A stretch of DNA of 64,000 nt from Spirochaetales bacterium Spiro_07 (GCA_001603145.1 LVBI01000027.1:1-64000), one strand, 5' to 3'; shown: positions 1 through 7,621, numbered from the stretch's first letter. Made by a program: numbers and translations. The notes: generated from the letters alone by a model not told the origin.

Positions 1-43
1 TATTATAAAATCTTCAAATGAGTGCGCATTTTCTGCTTTTTTA

Positions 44-52
44 TGTTATAAT
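44..52 (+). promoter_or_regulatory. Extended -10 promoter for the first gene
   Basis: The hexamer TATAAT (47-52) is preceded by TG one base away, an extended -10 arrangement. No good -35 is visible. The start codon follows at 86 with an AAAGGAG ribosome site in between. The same TG-N-TATAAT form recurs before the genes at 3663 and 6374. Confidence 0.55.
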
Positions 53-85
53 CGATTAACAAATCAATCACAAAAGGAGCTTCTA

Positions 86-484
86 ATGAAAGAAGTATTT
101 GACTTTATAAAGAAATGCGGAACTTATTATCTTGCAACAGTTGACGGCGACCAGCCGAGAGTGCGCCCGTTCGGCACAATCGATATTTTTGAAGACAAGC
201 TTTATATTCAGACCGGCAAAGTAAAGCCTGTCTCAAAGCAGCTTGCCGCAAACCCAAAAGCAGAGCTTTGCTGCTTTGACGGTGCAACAGGCACATGGCT
301 GCGCCTTGCAGGCGAGCTTGTGAACGATGACCGTGTTGAAGCCAAAAAGCACATGCTCGACAGCTACCCAGATTTGCGCAGCATGTATAACGAGAACGAC
401 AGCAACTCTCAGGTGCTTTATTTCAAGAACGCAGAAGCAACTTTCTCAAGCTTTACCGCCGCCCCAAAAGTTGTTAAGTTCTAG
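86..484 (+). CDS. Pyridoxamine 5'-phosphate oxidase-like (NimA/NimC-type) flavin protein
   Basis: A 132-residue single-domain protein of the FMN-binding split-barrel superfamily. The N-terminal pattern (helix, then YYLATVDGDQPRVRPFGTI) is the usual start of these small pyridoxamine-phosphate-oxidase-like proteins, which bind FMN or a related cofactor and reduce small molecules such as nitroimidazoles. The length is normal for stand-alone NimC-like members. The start is set by an AAAGGAG box 6 bases upstream. It is monocistronic, with a palindromic repeat between it and the next gene. The exact substrate cannot be read from the sequence. Confidence 0.8.
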   Translation: MKEVFDFIKKCGTYYLATVDGDQPRVRPFGTIDIFEDKLYIQTGKVKPVSKQLAANPKAELCCFDGATGTWLRLAGELVNDDRVEAKKHMLDSYPDLRSMYNENDSNSQVLYFKNAEATFSSFTAAPKVVKF

Positions 485-518
485 CCTATTCAATTATTGA
501 AGGGCTGCAAAACCACAA

Positions 519-547
519 GATTCCCGTGTCAAGCACGGGAATGACAG
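519..547. repeat. Short palindromic intergenic repeat (GTCAT-type)
   Basis: Contains ATTCCCGTGTCAAGCACGGG followed by AATGACA. It is one of many copies in the window of a half or full palindrome ending in ATGAC, variable in the core but constant in form (an arm, a short AA-containing centre, the complementary arm, then ATGAC). It lies between two same-strand genes and could also form an RNA hairpin. Confidence 0.6.
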
Positions 548-621
548 CATGGCGCGGCAGTCCTGCCCTTTTTATTGTTATTTCTGCGCAAACCGCTTAA
601 TCTACAAAATAGGAAAATCAC

Positions 622-1824
622 ATGAAAATTGCATTATTCACAATGGGAACACGCGGAGACGTTCAGCCTTATATTTATCTTGCAAAAGCTCTGAAAAAGC
701 ATGGGCACGAAACTACAATCGGCTCACACCCGTGCTGGCGAAGGCTTGTAGAAGATGCCGGAATCAGCTTTGCACCTATCGGGCCGGACATCGACATTGA
801 AGAAGAAACTTCTATTATACGCGGCAAAACCCAGAATGCTGTAATTAGCCTGCTCAAGACGATGAATTTCATTTTCAAGATTATCGAAAACTCATCACCT
901 GAAATCTATGAAAGCTGCAAAGGCAAAGACCTGATTATAGTTTCACATTCGCAGATGGGCGCGGCTGAAGCCGAAGCTTTGCAGATTCCGGCGGTGAACG
1001 TAACGCTTCAGACGGAGATGATTCCGCAAGCTTTGAAAGAACCGACTTTTGGCGACAAGCTGTTCAACCTTTTCGTCGGGCCAAAAATTACGAAGCCGTA
1101 CAACAAGATTCGAAAGCTCTACAACTTGCCCATGCTCAAAAATTCGGCCGAGCTGATTTCAGGCAAGATTAACCTCATTCCGATAAGCAAATACGTTAAA
1201 GAGCGCAACAAATATTGGGAAGACAAGAACATTCTGACCGGCTATTGGTACGAAGAAGCTGATTCATTCGAGCCGCCGGCAGAGCTTACGGCTTTTCTTG
1301 CAAAAGGCGAAAAGCCCATGATTCTTGCGCTCGGTGCAATGTCTTTTGAAAACAAGGCTGACCGCGCAAAGCTTGATTTGTTCGTCAACGCGTTCAAAAA
1401 GACCGACAAGCGCGCAATCATTCAGGGTTTTCAGAAAACGCTGAAAAATTACGAGCTGCCCGAAACGATGATTGCTTGTGGTTCTGTGCCGCACAGCTGG
1501 CTTTTCAGGCAGGGCTACGCCGTGATTCATCACTGCGGTTTCGGCACTGCTTCCGCTGCAATGATTTACGGCATTCCGTCGATTCCTGTGCCGTTCATTC
1601 TTGACCAGACCGGCTTTGCGATGCAGCTTGAGCAGAACAACGTTGCCGTCAAAATGATTCAGGCGAAAGACTTGAGTGAGGAACGGCTGATAGAAGCCAT
1701 CAACGAGCTTGACGCAAATTATGCGGCGTTTTCGCAGTCAGCAAAAGCTTTGTCTGAAAAGCTGCAATCAGAGCACGGCCTAGAAACCGCGGTTGAGCTG
1801 ATTGAAAAGTGCTTAGAAAGCTGA
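622..1824 (+). CDS. Glycosyltransferase, UDP-glucuronosyl/sterol-glucosyltransferase-like (GT1 fold)
   Basis: A 400-residue GT-B glycosyltransferase. The N-terminus MKIALFTMGTRGDVQPYI is the classic start of the family 1/28 antibiotic and sterol glucosyltransferases, with the GTRGDVQP loop. The C-terminal donor-binding half has HHCGFGTASAA, then a GIPSIPVPF...DQ segment, matching the UDP-glycosyltransferase signature (HxGxGT...P...DQ). It should transfer a sugar from a nucleotide donor to a lipid or small-molecule acceptor at the cytoplasmic face. There is no signal peptide or membrane span. The acceptor is unknown; neighbours give no clue. Confidence 0.82.
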   Translation: MKIALFTMGTRGDVQPYIYLAKALKKHGHETTIGSHPCWRRLVEDAGISFAPIGPDIDIEEETSIIRGKTQNAVISLLKTMNFIFKIIENSSPEIYESCKGKDLIIVSHSQMGAAEAEALQIPAVNVTLQTEMIPQALKEPTFGDKLFNLFVGPKITKPYNKIRKLYNLPMLKNSAELISGKINLIPISKYVKERNKYWEDKNILTGYWYEEADSFEPPAELTAFLAKGEKPMILALGAMSFENKADRAKLDLFVNAFKKTDKRAIIQGFQKTLKNYELPETMIACGSVPHSWLFRQGYAVIHHCGFGTASAAMIYGIPSIPVPFILDQTGFAMQLEQNNVAVKMIQAKDLSEERLIEAINELDANYAAFSQSAKALSEKLQSEHGLETAVELIEKCLES

Positions 1825-1907
1825 ATTTAGTTGACAAAATCATTCTAAAGCAATACTTTTTTATACAGAAAGTTTTTCTTTTTTATCTTGCCTTTTAGGA
1901 GGAAGCT

Positions 1908-1982
1908 ATGCCTGATAGCAGTACGTGCGACTCGTATCCGGGTCAAAGCAGAATTAAGCTTTCTCCATACCTTAATTTCTAG
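1908..1982 (+). CDS. Candidate 24-codon leader peptide upstream of mgtE
   Basis: A short open frame begins with ATG at 1908 behind an excellent ribosome site (AGGAGG at 1897-1902, 5 bases before the ATG) and ends at TAG 1980-1982. The peptide starts MPDSSTCDSYPGQ and ends with SPYLNF. Codons 8-14 form the 5' arm of a terminator-like hairpin that closes after the stop codon, so ribosome progress would control hairpin formation. Known analogues are the MgtL/MgtP leader peptides that sense magnesium or proline by ribosome behaviour. That comparison is an inference: there is no sequence homology, only the same architecture before a magnesium transporter. Confidence 0.6.
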   Translation: MPDSSTCDSYPGQSRIKLSPYLNF

Positions 1983-2008
1983 CATTTTTGACCATACGAG
2001 TCTTTTTT
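1929..2008 (+). terminator. Attenuator-type terminator overlapping the mgtE leader peptide
   Basis: GACTCGTAT (1929-1937) pairs with ATACGAGTC (1994-2002), and inside it GGTCAAA (1941-1947) pairs with TTTGACC (1987-1993). Six T follow at 2003-2008. The 5' arm lies within the leader peptide frame and the stop codon lies inside the hairpin loop. mgtE starts 35 bases after the T run, so this is a 5'-leader attenuator and not the end of the upstream gene. Confidence 0.7.
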
Positions 2009-2042
2009 GTTCTCAATCTCATTTTCACAGAAGGACTTAATT

Positions 2043-3422
2043 ATGGTAGATTTAAACGTCACATTCAAAAAGACACTCGACAAGCTGTTGGAAGAAAAGA
2101 AATATCTGACTGTAAAGAATGTTCTTTCAACAATGGCTGGTGAAGATGTAGCCGCCATTATACAGGAACTTCCAGAAAAAACAGGGCCGCTCATCTTTAG
2201 GCTTTTGCCAAAAGAAATTGCTTCAGATGCTTTTATTGAAATGGAAAGCGACTATCAGGAACAGCTCATTCAAGGCTTTTCTGACACCGAATTGACAGAA
2301 ATTCTTGATGAACTTTATGTAAACGAAGCAGTTGATATTGTTGAAGAAATGCCAGCAAATGTTGTTGAGCGCATTCTTTCTCATGTTGATGCTGAAAAAC
2401 GAAAGGCCATAAACCAGATTCTGCAATACCCGGAAAATTCCGCCGGTTCGATTATGACGACAGAGTACATTTCGCTAAGACTTGGAACTACTGTCGGGCA
2501 GGCGATAAGCCTCATCCGCAAGAACGGAATAGACAAAAAATCGTTTTACACATGCTATGTGACGAAAAACAAAAAGCTTCTCGGCCGTCTTTCCGTGAAA
2601 GACCTTCTGCTTGCAAAGAATGACGACATGCTGATTGATGACCTCATGAAGACTAACGTTATTTCAGTAGACACACATACAGACCAGGAAGAAGTTGCAC
2701 AAATCTTTTCAAAGTATAACTTTATGGCGTTGCCTGTTGTAGACAAAGAACAGCGCATGGTGGGTATCATCACTTTTGACGATGCCATTGAAGTTTTGGA
2801 AGACGAAACTACAGAAGACATTGAAATAATGGCCGGTATGACACCGAGCGACAAGACTTATCTAAAGGCAAGCCCTTTCAATCTTTTTAAGCACAGAATC
2901 GGCTGGCTTATGCTCTTGATGGTCAGCGCCACATTCACCGGCATAATCATCACAAATTTTGAAAGCGCACTTGCTGTTCAGGTTGTGCTCACGGCGTTTA
3001 TCCCGATGCTTATGGATACTGGCGGAAATTCCGGCTCACAATCATCTGTAACAGTAATCCGCGCAATTTCATTGGGCGAGCTTGATTTCAGCGATTTGAC
3101 CGCTGTTATATGGAAAGAAATCCGCACAGCGTTTTTGTGCGGCGTGTGCCTTTCCATAGTCTGTTTTGCCAAGCTCATGCTAATTGACAAATTTTTGCTC
3201 GGCAACACAGACGTAACCTTGATGGTCTGCGCCGTTGTCTGCTTTACGATGTGTGTAACTGTGGTCATCGCCAAAGTCATCGGCTGCACTCTGCCACTTT
3301 GCGCCAAAAAGTTGGGCTTTGACCCGGCTGTAATGGCAAGTCCATTCATCACCACAATCGTAGACGCGCTTTCTCTGCTTGTTTATTTCAGCATAGCAAA
3401 GACTTTGCTCGGTTTAGGGTGA
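2043..3422 (+). CDS. mgtE: Magnesium transporter MgtE
   Basis: A 459-residue MgtE-family magnesium channel. The order is the cytosolic N-terminal superhelical domain (about 1-130, with EMPANVVERIL), tandem CBS domains (about 135-255, including GIITFDDAIEVLEDETTEDI), then five membrane segments (about 285-459) with the family's conserved LMDTGGNSGSQSS pore motif. Length is normal. Start chosen at 2043, with AAGGA 7 bases upstream; a longer frame from 2007 would begin inside the leader terminator. The transcript leader holds a leader peptide and terminator, suggesting expression depends on Mg2+ or on translation. Confidence 0.95.
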   Translation: MVDLNVTFKKTLDKLLEEKKYLTVKNVLSTMAGEDVAAIIQELPEKTGPLIFRLLPKEIASDAFIEMESDYQEQLIQGFSDTELTEILDELYVNEAVDIVEEMPANVVERILSHVDAEKRKAINQILQYPENSAGSIMTTEYISLRLGTTVGQAISLIRKNGIDKKSFYTCYVTKNKKLLGRLSVKDLLLAKNDDMLIDDLMKTNVISVDTHTDQEEVAQIFSKYNFMALPVVDKEQRMVGIITFDDAIEVLEDETTEDIEIMAGMTPSDKTYLKASPFNLFKHRIGWLMLLMVSATFTGIIITNFESALAVQVVLTAFIPMLMDTGGNSGSQSSVTVIRAISLGELDFSDLTAVIWKEIRTAFLCGVCLSIVCFAKLMLIDKFLLGNTDVTLMVCAVVCFTMCVTVVIAKVIGCTLPLCAKKLGFDPAVMASPFITTIVDALSLLVYFSIAKTLLGLG

Positions 3423-3511
3423 AATAACTGCAAATATGACACAGTATTGAAGCAGCTGTTTAACTGATTGAAAGGCCTATAAAGTTAGACTATAAAATGA
3501 AGAACCCCCAA

Positions 3512-3625
3512 CAATGTTTGCGGCACTCCCGCAGAAAACACGATATTGGCACACAAGCGTGTTCGCTCCGCTCACAATTGTGTGCATATCGCATTTTCTG
3601 CTCCGTGCCGCAAGATTTTTGTTGA
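3512..3625. repeat. Large hairpin repeat, copy 1 (114 bp)
   Basis: Almost identical to 3973-4086. The unit folds on itself: GCGGCAC 3520-3526 with GTGCCGC 3605-3611, GCAGAAAA 3531-3538 with TTTTCTGC 3594-3601, CGATAT 3541-3546 with ATATCG 3586-3591, and GCACACAA 3549-3556 with TTGTGTGC 3578-3585. Small internal loops separate the stems. Differences from copy 2 fall mostly at the ends. It has no coding content of its own and looks like a REP/MITE-type mobile palindrome. Confidence 0.85.
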
Positions 3626-3631
3626 ATGTTA

Positions 3632-3640
3632 TGATATAAT
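3632..3640 (+). promoter_or_regulatory. Extended -10 promoter just outside repeat copy 1
   Basis: TGATATAAT (TG at 3632-3633, TATAAT at 3635-3640) sits 7 bases after the hairpin repeat and 22 bases before the 3663 start codon. The TTGTTG at the repeat edge could act as a weak -35. The promoter may therefore be partly supplied by the repeat. Confidence 0.5.
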
Positions 3641-3662
3641 CACCTTTGTGGAGGCGGACAAT

Positions 3663-3863
3663 ATGATTTTTGATTTTTCTAACGGTGGCTCTATAATGCA
3701 GATGAACGGCAACATGGGCATGGACAATGACGGCAATCTTCATGTGAGCGTTGGCGATAACTGTTCGATGGACATGAACAACGGCGAGCTTCATTTTACA
3801 TCATCATGGGGGAAGAATAAATCTTCACTCAACAACATTGATGACTTTGATGATGATTTTTAG
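3663..3863 (+). CDS. Small acidic hypothetical protein
   Basis: A 66-residue protein starting MIFDFSNGGS, rich in Asp, Asn, Gly and Met, and ending in the acidic tail DDFDDDF. The start is chosen because GGAGG lies 8 bases upstream; the longer open frame to 3546 would run through the hairpin repeat. It has no signal peptide, membrane segment or recognised domain. The D/N/G-rich middle (NGNMGMDNDGNLHVSVGDN) might be a metal-binding or beta-roll-like segment, but this is speculative. It has its own promoter and no operon partner. Confidence 0.6.
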   Translation: MIFDFSNGGSIMQMNGNMGMDNDGNLHVSVGDNCSMDMNNGELHFTSSWGKNKSSLNNIDDFDDDF

Positions 3864-3972
3864 GCAACAATTTATCTAAAGACTTCTCTGAAAAGTTTAA
3901 TCTTGAAACAGCGGTTATGCTGATTGAAATTGCCTACAAAGATAAAGCATAAACAAATATAAGAAATTTCAG

Positions 3973-4086
3973 CAATGATTGCGGCACTCCCGCAGAAAAC
4001 ACGATATTGGCACACAAGCGTGTTCGCTCCGCTCACAATTGTGTGCATATCGCATTTTCTGCTCCGTGTCGCAGGATTTTTGTTGA
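3973..4086. repeat. Large hairpin repeat, copy 2 (114 bp)
   Basis: Second copy of the 3512-3625 palindrome, same orientation, with only a few substitutions (for example GTGTCGC for GTGCCGC in the outer arm). It lies at the left edge of the AT-rich nuclease island. The two direct copies flank the small acidic gene at 3663, so that gene could be lost or moved by recombination between them. Confidence 0.85.
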
Positions 4087-4315
4087 CAATTTCTGATTTT
4101 GTGCATATCCTTGATCCATAGGCTACAAGAAAGCCGAAAGGATTTATGCTAAAATTATTTTGATTGTCATGTCTTGATGCAAGTTAAGCGTAGCAATCAG
4201 AGTTTTCTTAGTTTATCTGTTTTTTGTTTTCTTGAAATGCTAATTTACAGTTTAGTTTTTCTCAAAATTTGCTGATAGTAGCATTATGCCTAAATATATT
4301 TTTAGGAGTATTCAA

Positions 4316-5383
4316 ATGGAACAAAAAACATTTGATTCAGGTTATATCCAAACAATTATTGGATATAAATTCAAAAACCCACGTTTATTGCAACAAGCGT
4401 TTACACGAAAATCTTATTCCGCAGAACACCCAGAAGTTCAAGACAATGAGAGTCTTGAATTTTATGGCGACGTAGCTTTAAATCTTTACACAAGCATGTC
4501 AATGTGTAATTCGTTTGGGAAAATTGAATCAAATCAATATGTGTCAGAAAAAAATGAGGGAGAACTTTCAAAAATCCGTTCATGGAATGTAAACAAAGAA
4601 CGACTCGCACACTGTATACAACTTCTAGAATTTGAAAAATTTTTATTTTTAAGTTCAAGTGACATAAAAAATGAAGCATGGAAAAGCGAATCTGTTTGTG
4701 AAGACTTGTTTGAAGCAATTGTCGGAGCGACCGCAATAGACAGCAATTGGAATTCTGAAAAGATTAAAAATGTCTGTCAGAATTTATTCTCAATTTCTGA
4801 TTTTGATGAAAACTACATAAAATTATTGGAAGAAGAATGTAAAAAACATGGTTGGAAACGACCATACATTTGGGATAAAAACCCATTTATAATGCATAAC
4901 TCTTTTAATTCTATGAATCCTTTCTTTTACCCAAATATGCAATCTAATTTTCCACCAATTCCAGAAATGCTTTCTTTTAAAATTGATAACCTACATGAAT
5001 GGGTTTCTGATTACAATTCAATAGATAGTACTACAAATGCAAAAACAATTATGCTTTCAGCAAAGCGTTTTTATGAATGGCTGTTGCAACGAGATAAAAT
5101 TCTGAAAGTCATTGATAATATTGATGAGAATCTTGCAGCAAATCAATTGAATGAATTAGCTCAAAAAGGATTGGTAAAGAATCCTACTTATGACTTTTCT
5201 GAATCACATGACAAAGATGGAAATCCAATCTGGAAATGTACTTGCAAATTGGAAGAAGCGGATTTTCATTTTGAAGCTTCAAACGTATCAAAGAAAAAAG
5301 CAAAACAAGAAGTTGCAGCTCAAGCATTGTTTTACTTAATCGGTAAAGAAAAGCAACTTAACAAAACCATGGAGACAAGATAA
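4316..5383 (+). CDS. Divergent RNase III-family protein with C-terminal dsRNA-binding domain
   Basis: A 355-residue protein. Residues about 12-160 form an RNase III endonuclease domain: the signature is ESLEFYGD (45-52), EGEL (81-84) and EDLFEAIVGA (129-138). The expected catalytic acids E45, E48, D52, E83, D130 and E133 are all present. A middle region (about 165-275) with repeated Pro/Phe/Asn has no recognised fold. Residues about 276-345 are a double-stranded RNA-binding domain ending NVSKKKAKQEVAAQAL. Start at 4316 is favoured by AGGAG 7 bases upstream; an ATG at 4286 lacks one. It is much longer than housekeeping rnc (about 230-250 residues), AT-rich, and overlaps the next gene by one base. 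It is likely an accessory dsRNA nuclease. Confidence 0.8.
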   Translation: MEQKTFDSGYIQTIIGYKFKNPRLLQQAFTRKSYSAEHPEVQDNESLEFYGDVALNLYTSMSMCNSFGKIESNQYVSEKNEGELSKIRSWNVNKERLAHCIQLLEFEKFLFLSSSDIKNEAWKSESVCEDLFEAIVGATAIDSNWNSEKIKNVCQNLFSISDFDENYIKLLEEECKKHGWKRPYIWDKNPFIMHNSFNSMNPFFYPNMQSNFPPIPEMLSFKIDNLHEWVSDYNSIDSTTNAKTIMLSAKRFYEWLLQRDKILKVIDNIDENLAANQLNELAQKGLVKNPTYDFSESHDKDGNPIWKCTCKLEEADFHFEASNVSKKKAKQEVAAQALFYLIGKEKQLNKTMETR

Positions 5384-6327
5384 TGACTAAAAAACATATA
5401 TTATCAGCTCTCAATGCGGAGGGAAAAACTGCATATATTGATGAAGTACCAAACGGCAAAAAGTGTGGCTGTATTTGCACTGAATGTGGAGAAAGGCTTA
5501 TTGCTAAAAACAACGGAACAGTCAATATACATCATTTCGCACACGAAAGTGGAAATGACAACATAAAGTGTAGTCTGACAGCATTACACCAACTTGGAGA
5601 AAAAATCATTATAGAAGATAAAACAATACCAGTCTTCAATAATGGAACTATCCAATTTGACAAAGTTGATTTTGTTGAACAAGAAAAAAATCTGGGAGAC
5701 ATAAAACCAGACTTATATGCAATATATAAAGGTAAACCTATTGCTTTAGAAATTCGTGTTTCTCATGCTGTCGATGAAGTAAAATTCTTCAAAATTCAAA
5801 ATCATAAACTGACTACATTTGAAATAGATTTATCAAACATAGTTTACGAAACCAAAGAAGATGTGCGTAAAGCTATTTATGATTTGAAGAATATTCGTCC
5901 TATTTATGATGAAGTTTTGACAGTTCAGGCTTTAACGAACAAAAAAGATTATATTGATAAAAATGGAATCCAAAAACAAATTGTAAATGGAATTGTTTAT
6001 CAATGTTCTATGAATCCGATTTTAAAAAGCGGTCAAGCTCAAATTGGTGATATAAAATCATTCGTTTGTGAAAAATGTCCTTTCGGCTATAAAGCTGATA
6101 ATGAAAACTATGTACATTGTATAGGACATTTAATGATTGAGTTTTCAAGAGATTTGTTTATTTCTCGCTTGAAACGCAGACCTATAACTATAAATGCACC
6201 ATATGAATGGCAGATTAATGTCACAAAACAAAAGATTGTCAGTCTTTCAGAACTTGCAGAATATTTTTCACTTTTAACAAATCAAAAATTCGTAGTCTTG
6301 AAACAACGTAAAAAATCAGTGAAATGA
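5383..6327 (+). CDS. CoiA-like protein with zinc-finger and restriction-type nuclease domain
   Basis: A 314-residue protein whose ATG overlaps the stop of the RNase III-like gene (TAATG). An N-terminal zinc-binding segment (C28, C30, C32, C35, then HHFAH near 50) matches the CoiA/competence-protein-like N-terminus. The next domain has IKPDLYAIYKGKPIALEIRV, which fits a PD-(D/E)XK nuclease core (D...LEI). A third segment carries CEKC...HCIGH, a probable second zinc site. CoiA family members process DNA in competence, and relatives occur in defence islands. The overlap with an RNase III-like gene implies a joint role on nucleic acid, but the function is not known. Confidence 0.68.
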   Translation: MTKKHILSALNAEGKTAYIDEVPNGKKCGCICTECGERLIAKNNGTVNIHHFAHESGNDNIKCSLTALHQLGEKIIIEDKTIPVFNNGTIQFDKVDFVEQEKNLGDIKPDLYAIYKGKPIALEIRVSHAVDEVKFFKIQNHKLTTFEIDLSNIVYETKEDVRKAIYDLKNIRPIYDEVLTVQALTNKKDYIDKNGIQKQIVNGIVYQCSMNPILKSGQAQIGDIKSFVCEKCPFGYKADNENYVHCIGHLMIEFSRDLFISRLKRRPITINAPYEWQINVTKQKIVSLSELAEYFSLLTNQKFVVLKQRKKSVK

Positions 6328-6346
6328 TAATACTTGTTCAAGACTA

Positions 6347-6355
6347 TGTTATAAT
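6347..6355 (+). promoter_or_regulatory. Extended -10 promoter for the lipoprotein gene
   Basis: TGTTATAAT (TG 6347-6348, TATAAT 6350-6355) precedes AAGGAG and the ATG at 6374, so the lipoprotein is probably transcribed separately from the two nuclease genes. Confidence 0.55.
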
Positions 6356-6373
6356 CAATTTTAAGGAGCTTTT

Positions 6374-6757
6374 ATGAAAAAGACTTGTTTTATTATTTTT
6401 GGTATTTTGCTTTTGGCAATTCTTTTTAGCTGTTCAACAGCAGAAGGAACTGCATTAGTTACTGGAAAGGAACGTGCAGCGATAAGCCCTGACAAAGTTG
6501 TCATATATGCTGAACCACCTGCAAAATACGAAGTTATCGGAATTGTTACTGCATCAAGCGATTCTGGCTGGACAGAACAAGAAGATTTGAATTATGCAAT
6601 TGAAGAATTGAAAAAACAAGCCGCTAAAATCGGTGCAAATGGTGTACTTCTGGAAAATGTAAGAACAGCCGAAAGCGGTGGCGTTATCAGCTACGGAGTG
6701 TATGTTCCTATTTCAGCAAAAGAAGTTTCTGGCAAAGCAATTTACGTCTACAAATAA
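6374..6757 (+). CDS. Small lipoprotein, DUF4156/YbjQ-like fold
   Basis: A 127-residue lipoprotein: positively charged N-terminus, hydrophobic stretch, lipobox LFSC with the modified Cys at about residue 20. The mature part (KYEVIGIVTAS, then an acidic helix and KKQAAKIGANGVLL) resembles the heavy-metal-binding/DUF4156 type of small envelope lipoproteins, in which a GAN motif follows an alpha helix. It should be anchored in the spirochaete membrane facing the periplasm or cell surface. Role unknown. It has AAGGAG 5 bases before the start and its own promoter, and is followed by a large hairpin repeat. Confidence 0.7.
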   Translation: MKKTCFIIFGILLLAILFSCSTAEGTALVTGKERAAISPDKVVIYAEPPAKYEVIGIVTASSDSGWTEQEDLNYAIEELKKQAAKIGANGVLLENVRTAESGGVISYGVYVPISAKEVSGKAIYVYK

Positions 6758-6795
6758 AACTAAGTCAAAGTTAATCTAAAAACTTTTACATCATA

Positions 6796-6895
6796 CAAAA
6801 GCCTGCGTAGGCGGATTTTGGTGCGCAAAACACTCTGCAACCCCGAAGGGGTGAAGCCGTTTTGCGTGGCGGAATCCGCCGGGAGCAGGCTTTTG
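6796..6895. repeat. Large hairpin repeat of a different sequence family (100 bp)
   Basis: Nested stems separated by symmetrical internal loops: CAAAAGCCTGC 6796-6806 with GCAGGCTTTTG 6885-6895, GGCGGATT 6810-6817 with AATCCGCC 6873-6880, CGCAAAAC 6824-6831 with GTTTTGCG 6859-6866, and CCCC-GAA-GGGG at the tip (6841-6851). The layout is the same as in the 3512 and 3973 repeats although the sequence differs. The element closes the right side of the AT-rich island. Confidence 0.8.
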
Positions 6896-6943
6896 CTTTG
6901 CTACAAATCTTCTTAGTTTTCTTTTATAAACATTTGAGAATCT

Positions 6944-6977
6944 TTGTAAACCACACTATTGACTTTTAGGTTTACAA
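6944..6977 (+). promoter_or_regulatory. BirA operator overlapping the bioY promoter
   Basis: TTGTAAACC (6944-6952) and GGTTTACAA (6969-6977) are a perfect 9-bp inverted repeat with a 16-bp spacer, matching the known biotin repressor operator. The spacer contains TTGACT (6959-6964), a good -35, with TACACT 18 bp downstream as -10, so bound BirA would block RNA polymerase. birA itself, with its DNA-binding domain, lies 2 kb away. Confidence 0.92.
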
Positions 6978-6994
6978 TAAACTACACTTGGCGC

Positions 6995-7621
6995 ATGAAA
7001 AACAATAAAACTTTACTAATCGCATTCATTGCAATGTTTGCGGCTATCATTTCTTTCAGCGGATTCTTCAAGATTCCGCTTGGCCCTGTTCCGATTGTCT
7101 TGCAGAACGTTTTCTGCATTCTTTGTGCAGTTCTTATTGGCGGCGTGTTTGCCGGTGCGCCGGTCGCATTGTTTTTGGTTGCCGGTCTAATCGGGCTGCC
7201 GGTTTATTCTGGCGGCACAAGCGGTATCGCGGTTTGGGCTGGACCGACCGGCGGCTTTCTCTTCGGTTATCTGCTCGGCGCAATTATTGCAGGGCTTATT
7301 GCCGGCAAGCCGGGCGTCTTTGAAAAAAAGCTGACAACAAGTACAGTCTTGAAAATTTCAGCAGCAATCTTAGCCGGAATGGTTATCATGTATATTCCGG
7401 GCATAATTCACTTTGCAAGATGGGCTGAAAAGTTTTCAAAAGTTCCGGAAGGTAAAAGCGCACTCGCCTACACGCTCGGCGCATGCGTCATTCCGTTCAT
7501 TCCGGGCGACATCATCAAATGCGTAATCGCAATTCCTGTTGCACTGAAAGTTCGGCCGGTTCTTGCACAATATCTCTATTCAAGCACAGCACCGAAAGCT
7601 TCAGATGATTCAGATAAATAA
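6995..7621 (+). CDS. bioY: Biotin transporter substrate-binding subunit BioY
   Basis: A 208-residue integral membrane protein of the BioY family, the S component that captures biotin in ECF-type transporters. It has about six hydrophobic segments, an N-terminal GPVPIVLQN segment, the GLPVYSGGTSG...GPTGGFLFGY signature and the C-terminal PGDIIK motif. Start placed at 6995, since the longer frame to 6959 would begin inside the BirA operator. It is the first gene of bioY-bioM-bioN, and its end overlaps bioM by 17 bases. The BirA operator directly upstream indicates repression when biotin is plentiful. Confidence 0.93.
   Translation: MKNNKTLLIAFIAMFAAIISFSGFFKIPLGPVPIVLQNVFCILCAVLIGGVFAGAPVALFLVAGLIGLPVYSGGTSGIAVWAGPTGGFLFGYLLGAIIAGLIAGKPGVFEKKLTTSTVLKISAAILAGMVIMYIPGIIHFARWAEKFSKVPEGKSALAYTLGACVIPFIPGDIIKCVIAIPVALKVRPVLAQYLYSSTAPKASDDSDK

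Noticed and set aside
1825-2042. M-box (ykoK) magnesium riboswitch before mgtE
   Set aside because: The leader is too short and lacks the conserved M-box core; a small reading frame with a terminator explains it better.
3546-3662. Longer N-terminus of the small acidic protein
   Set aside because: The extension would be encoded by the hairpin repeat; a GGAGG site marks the start at 3663.
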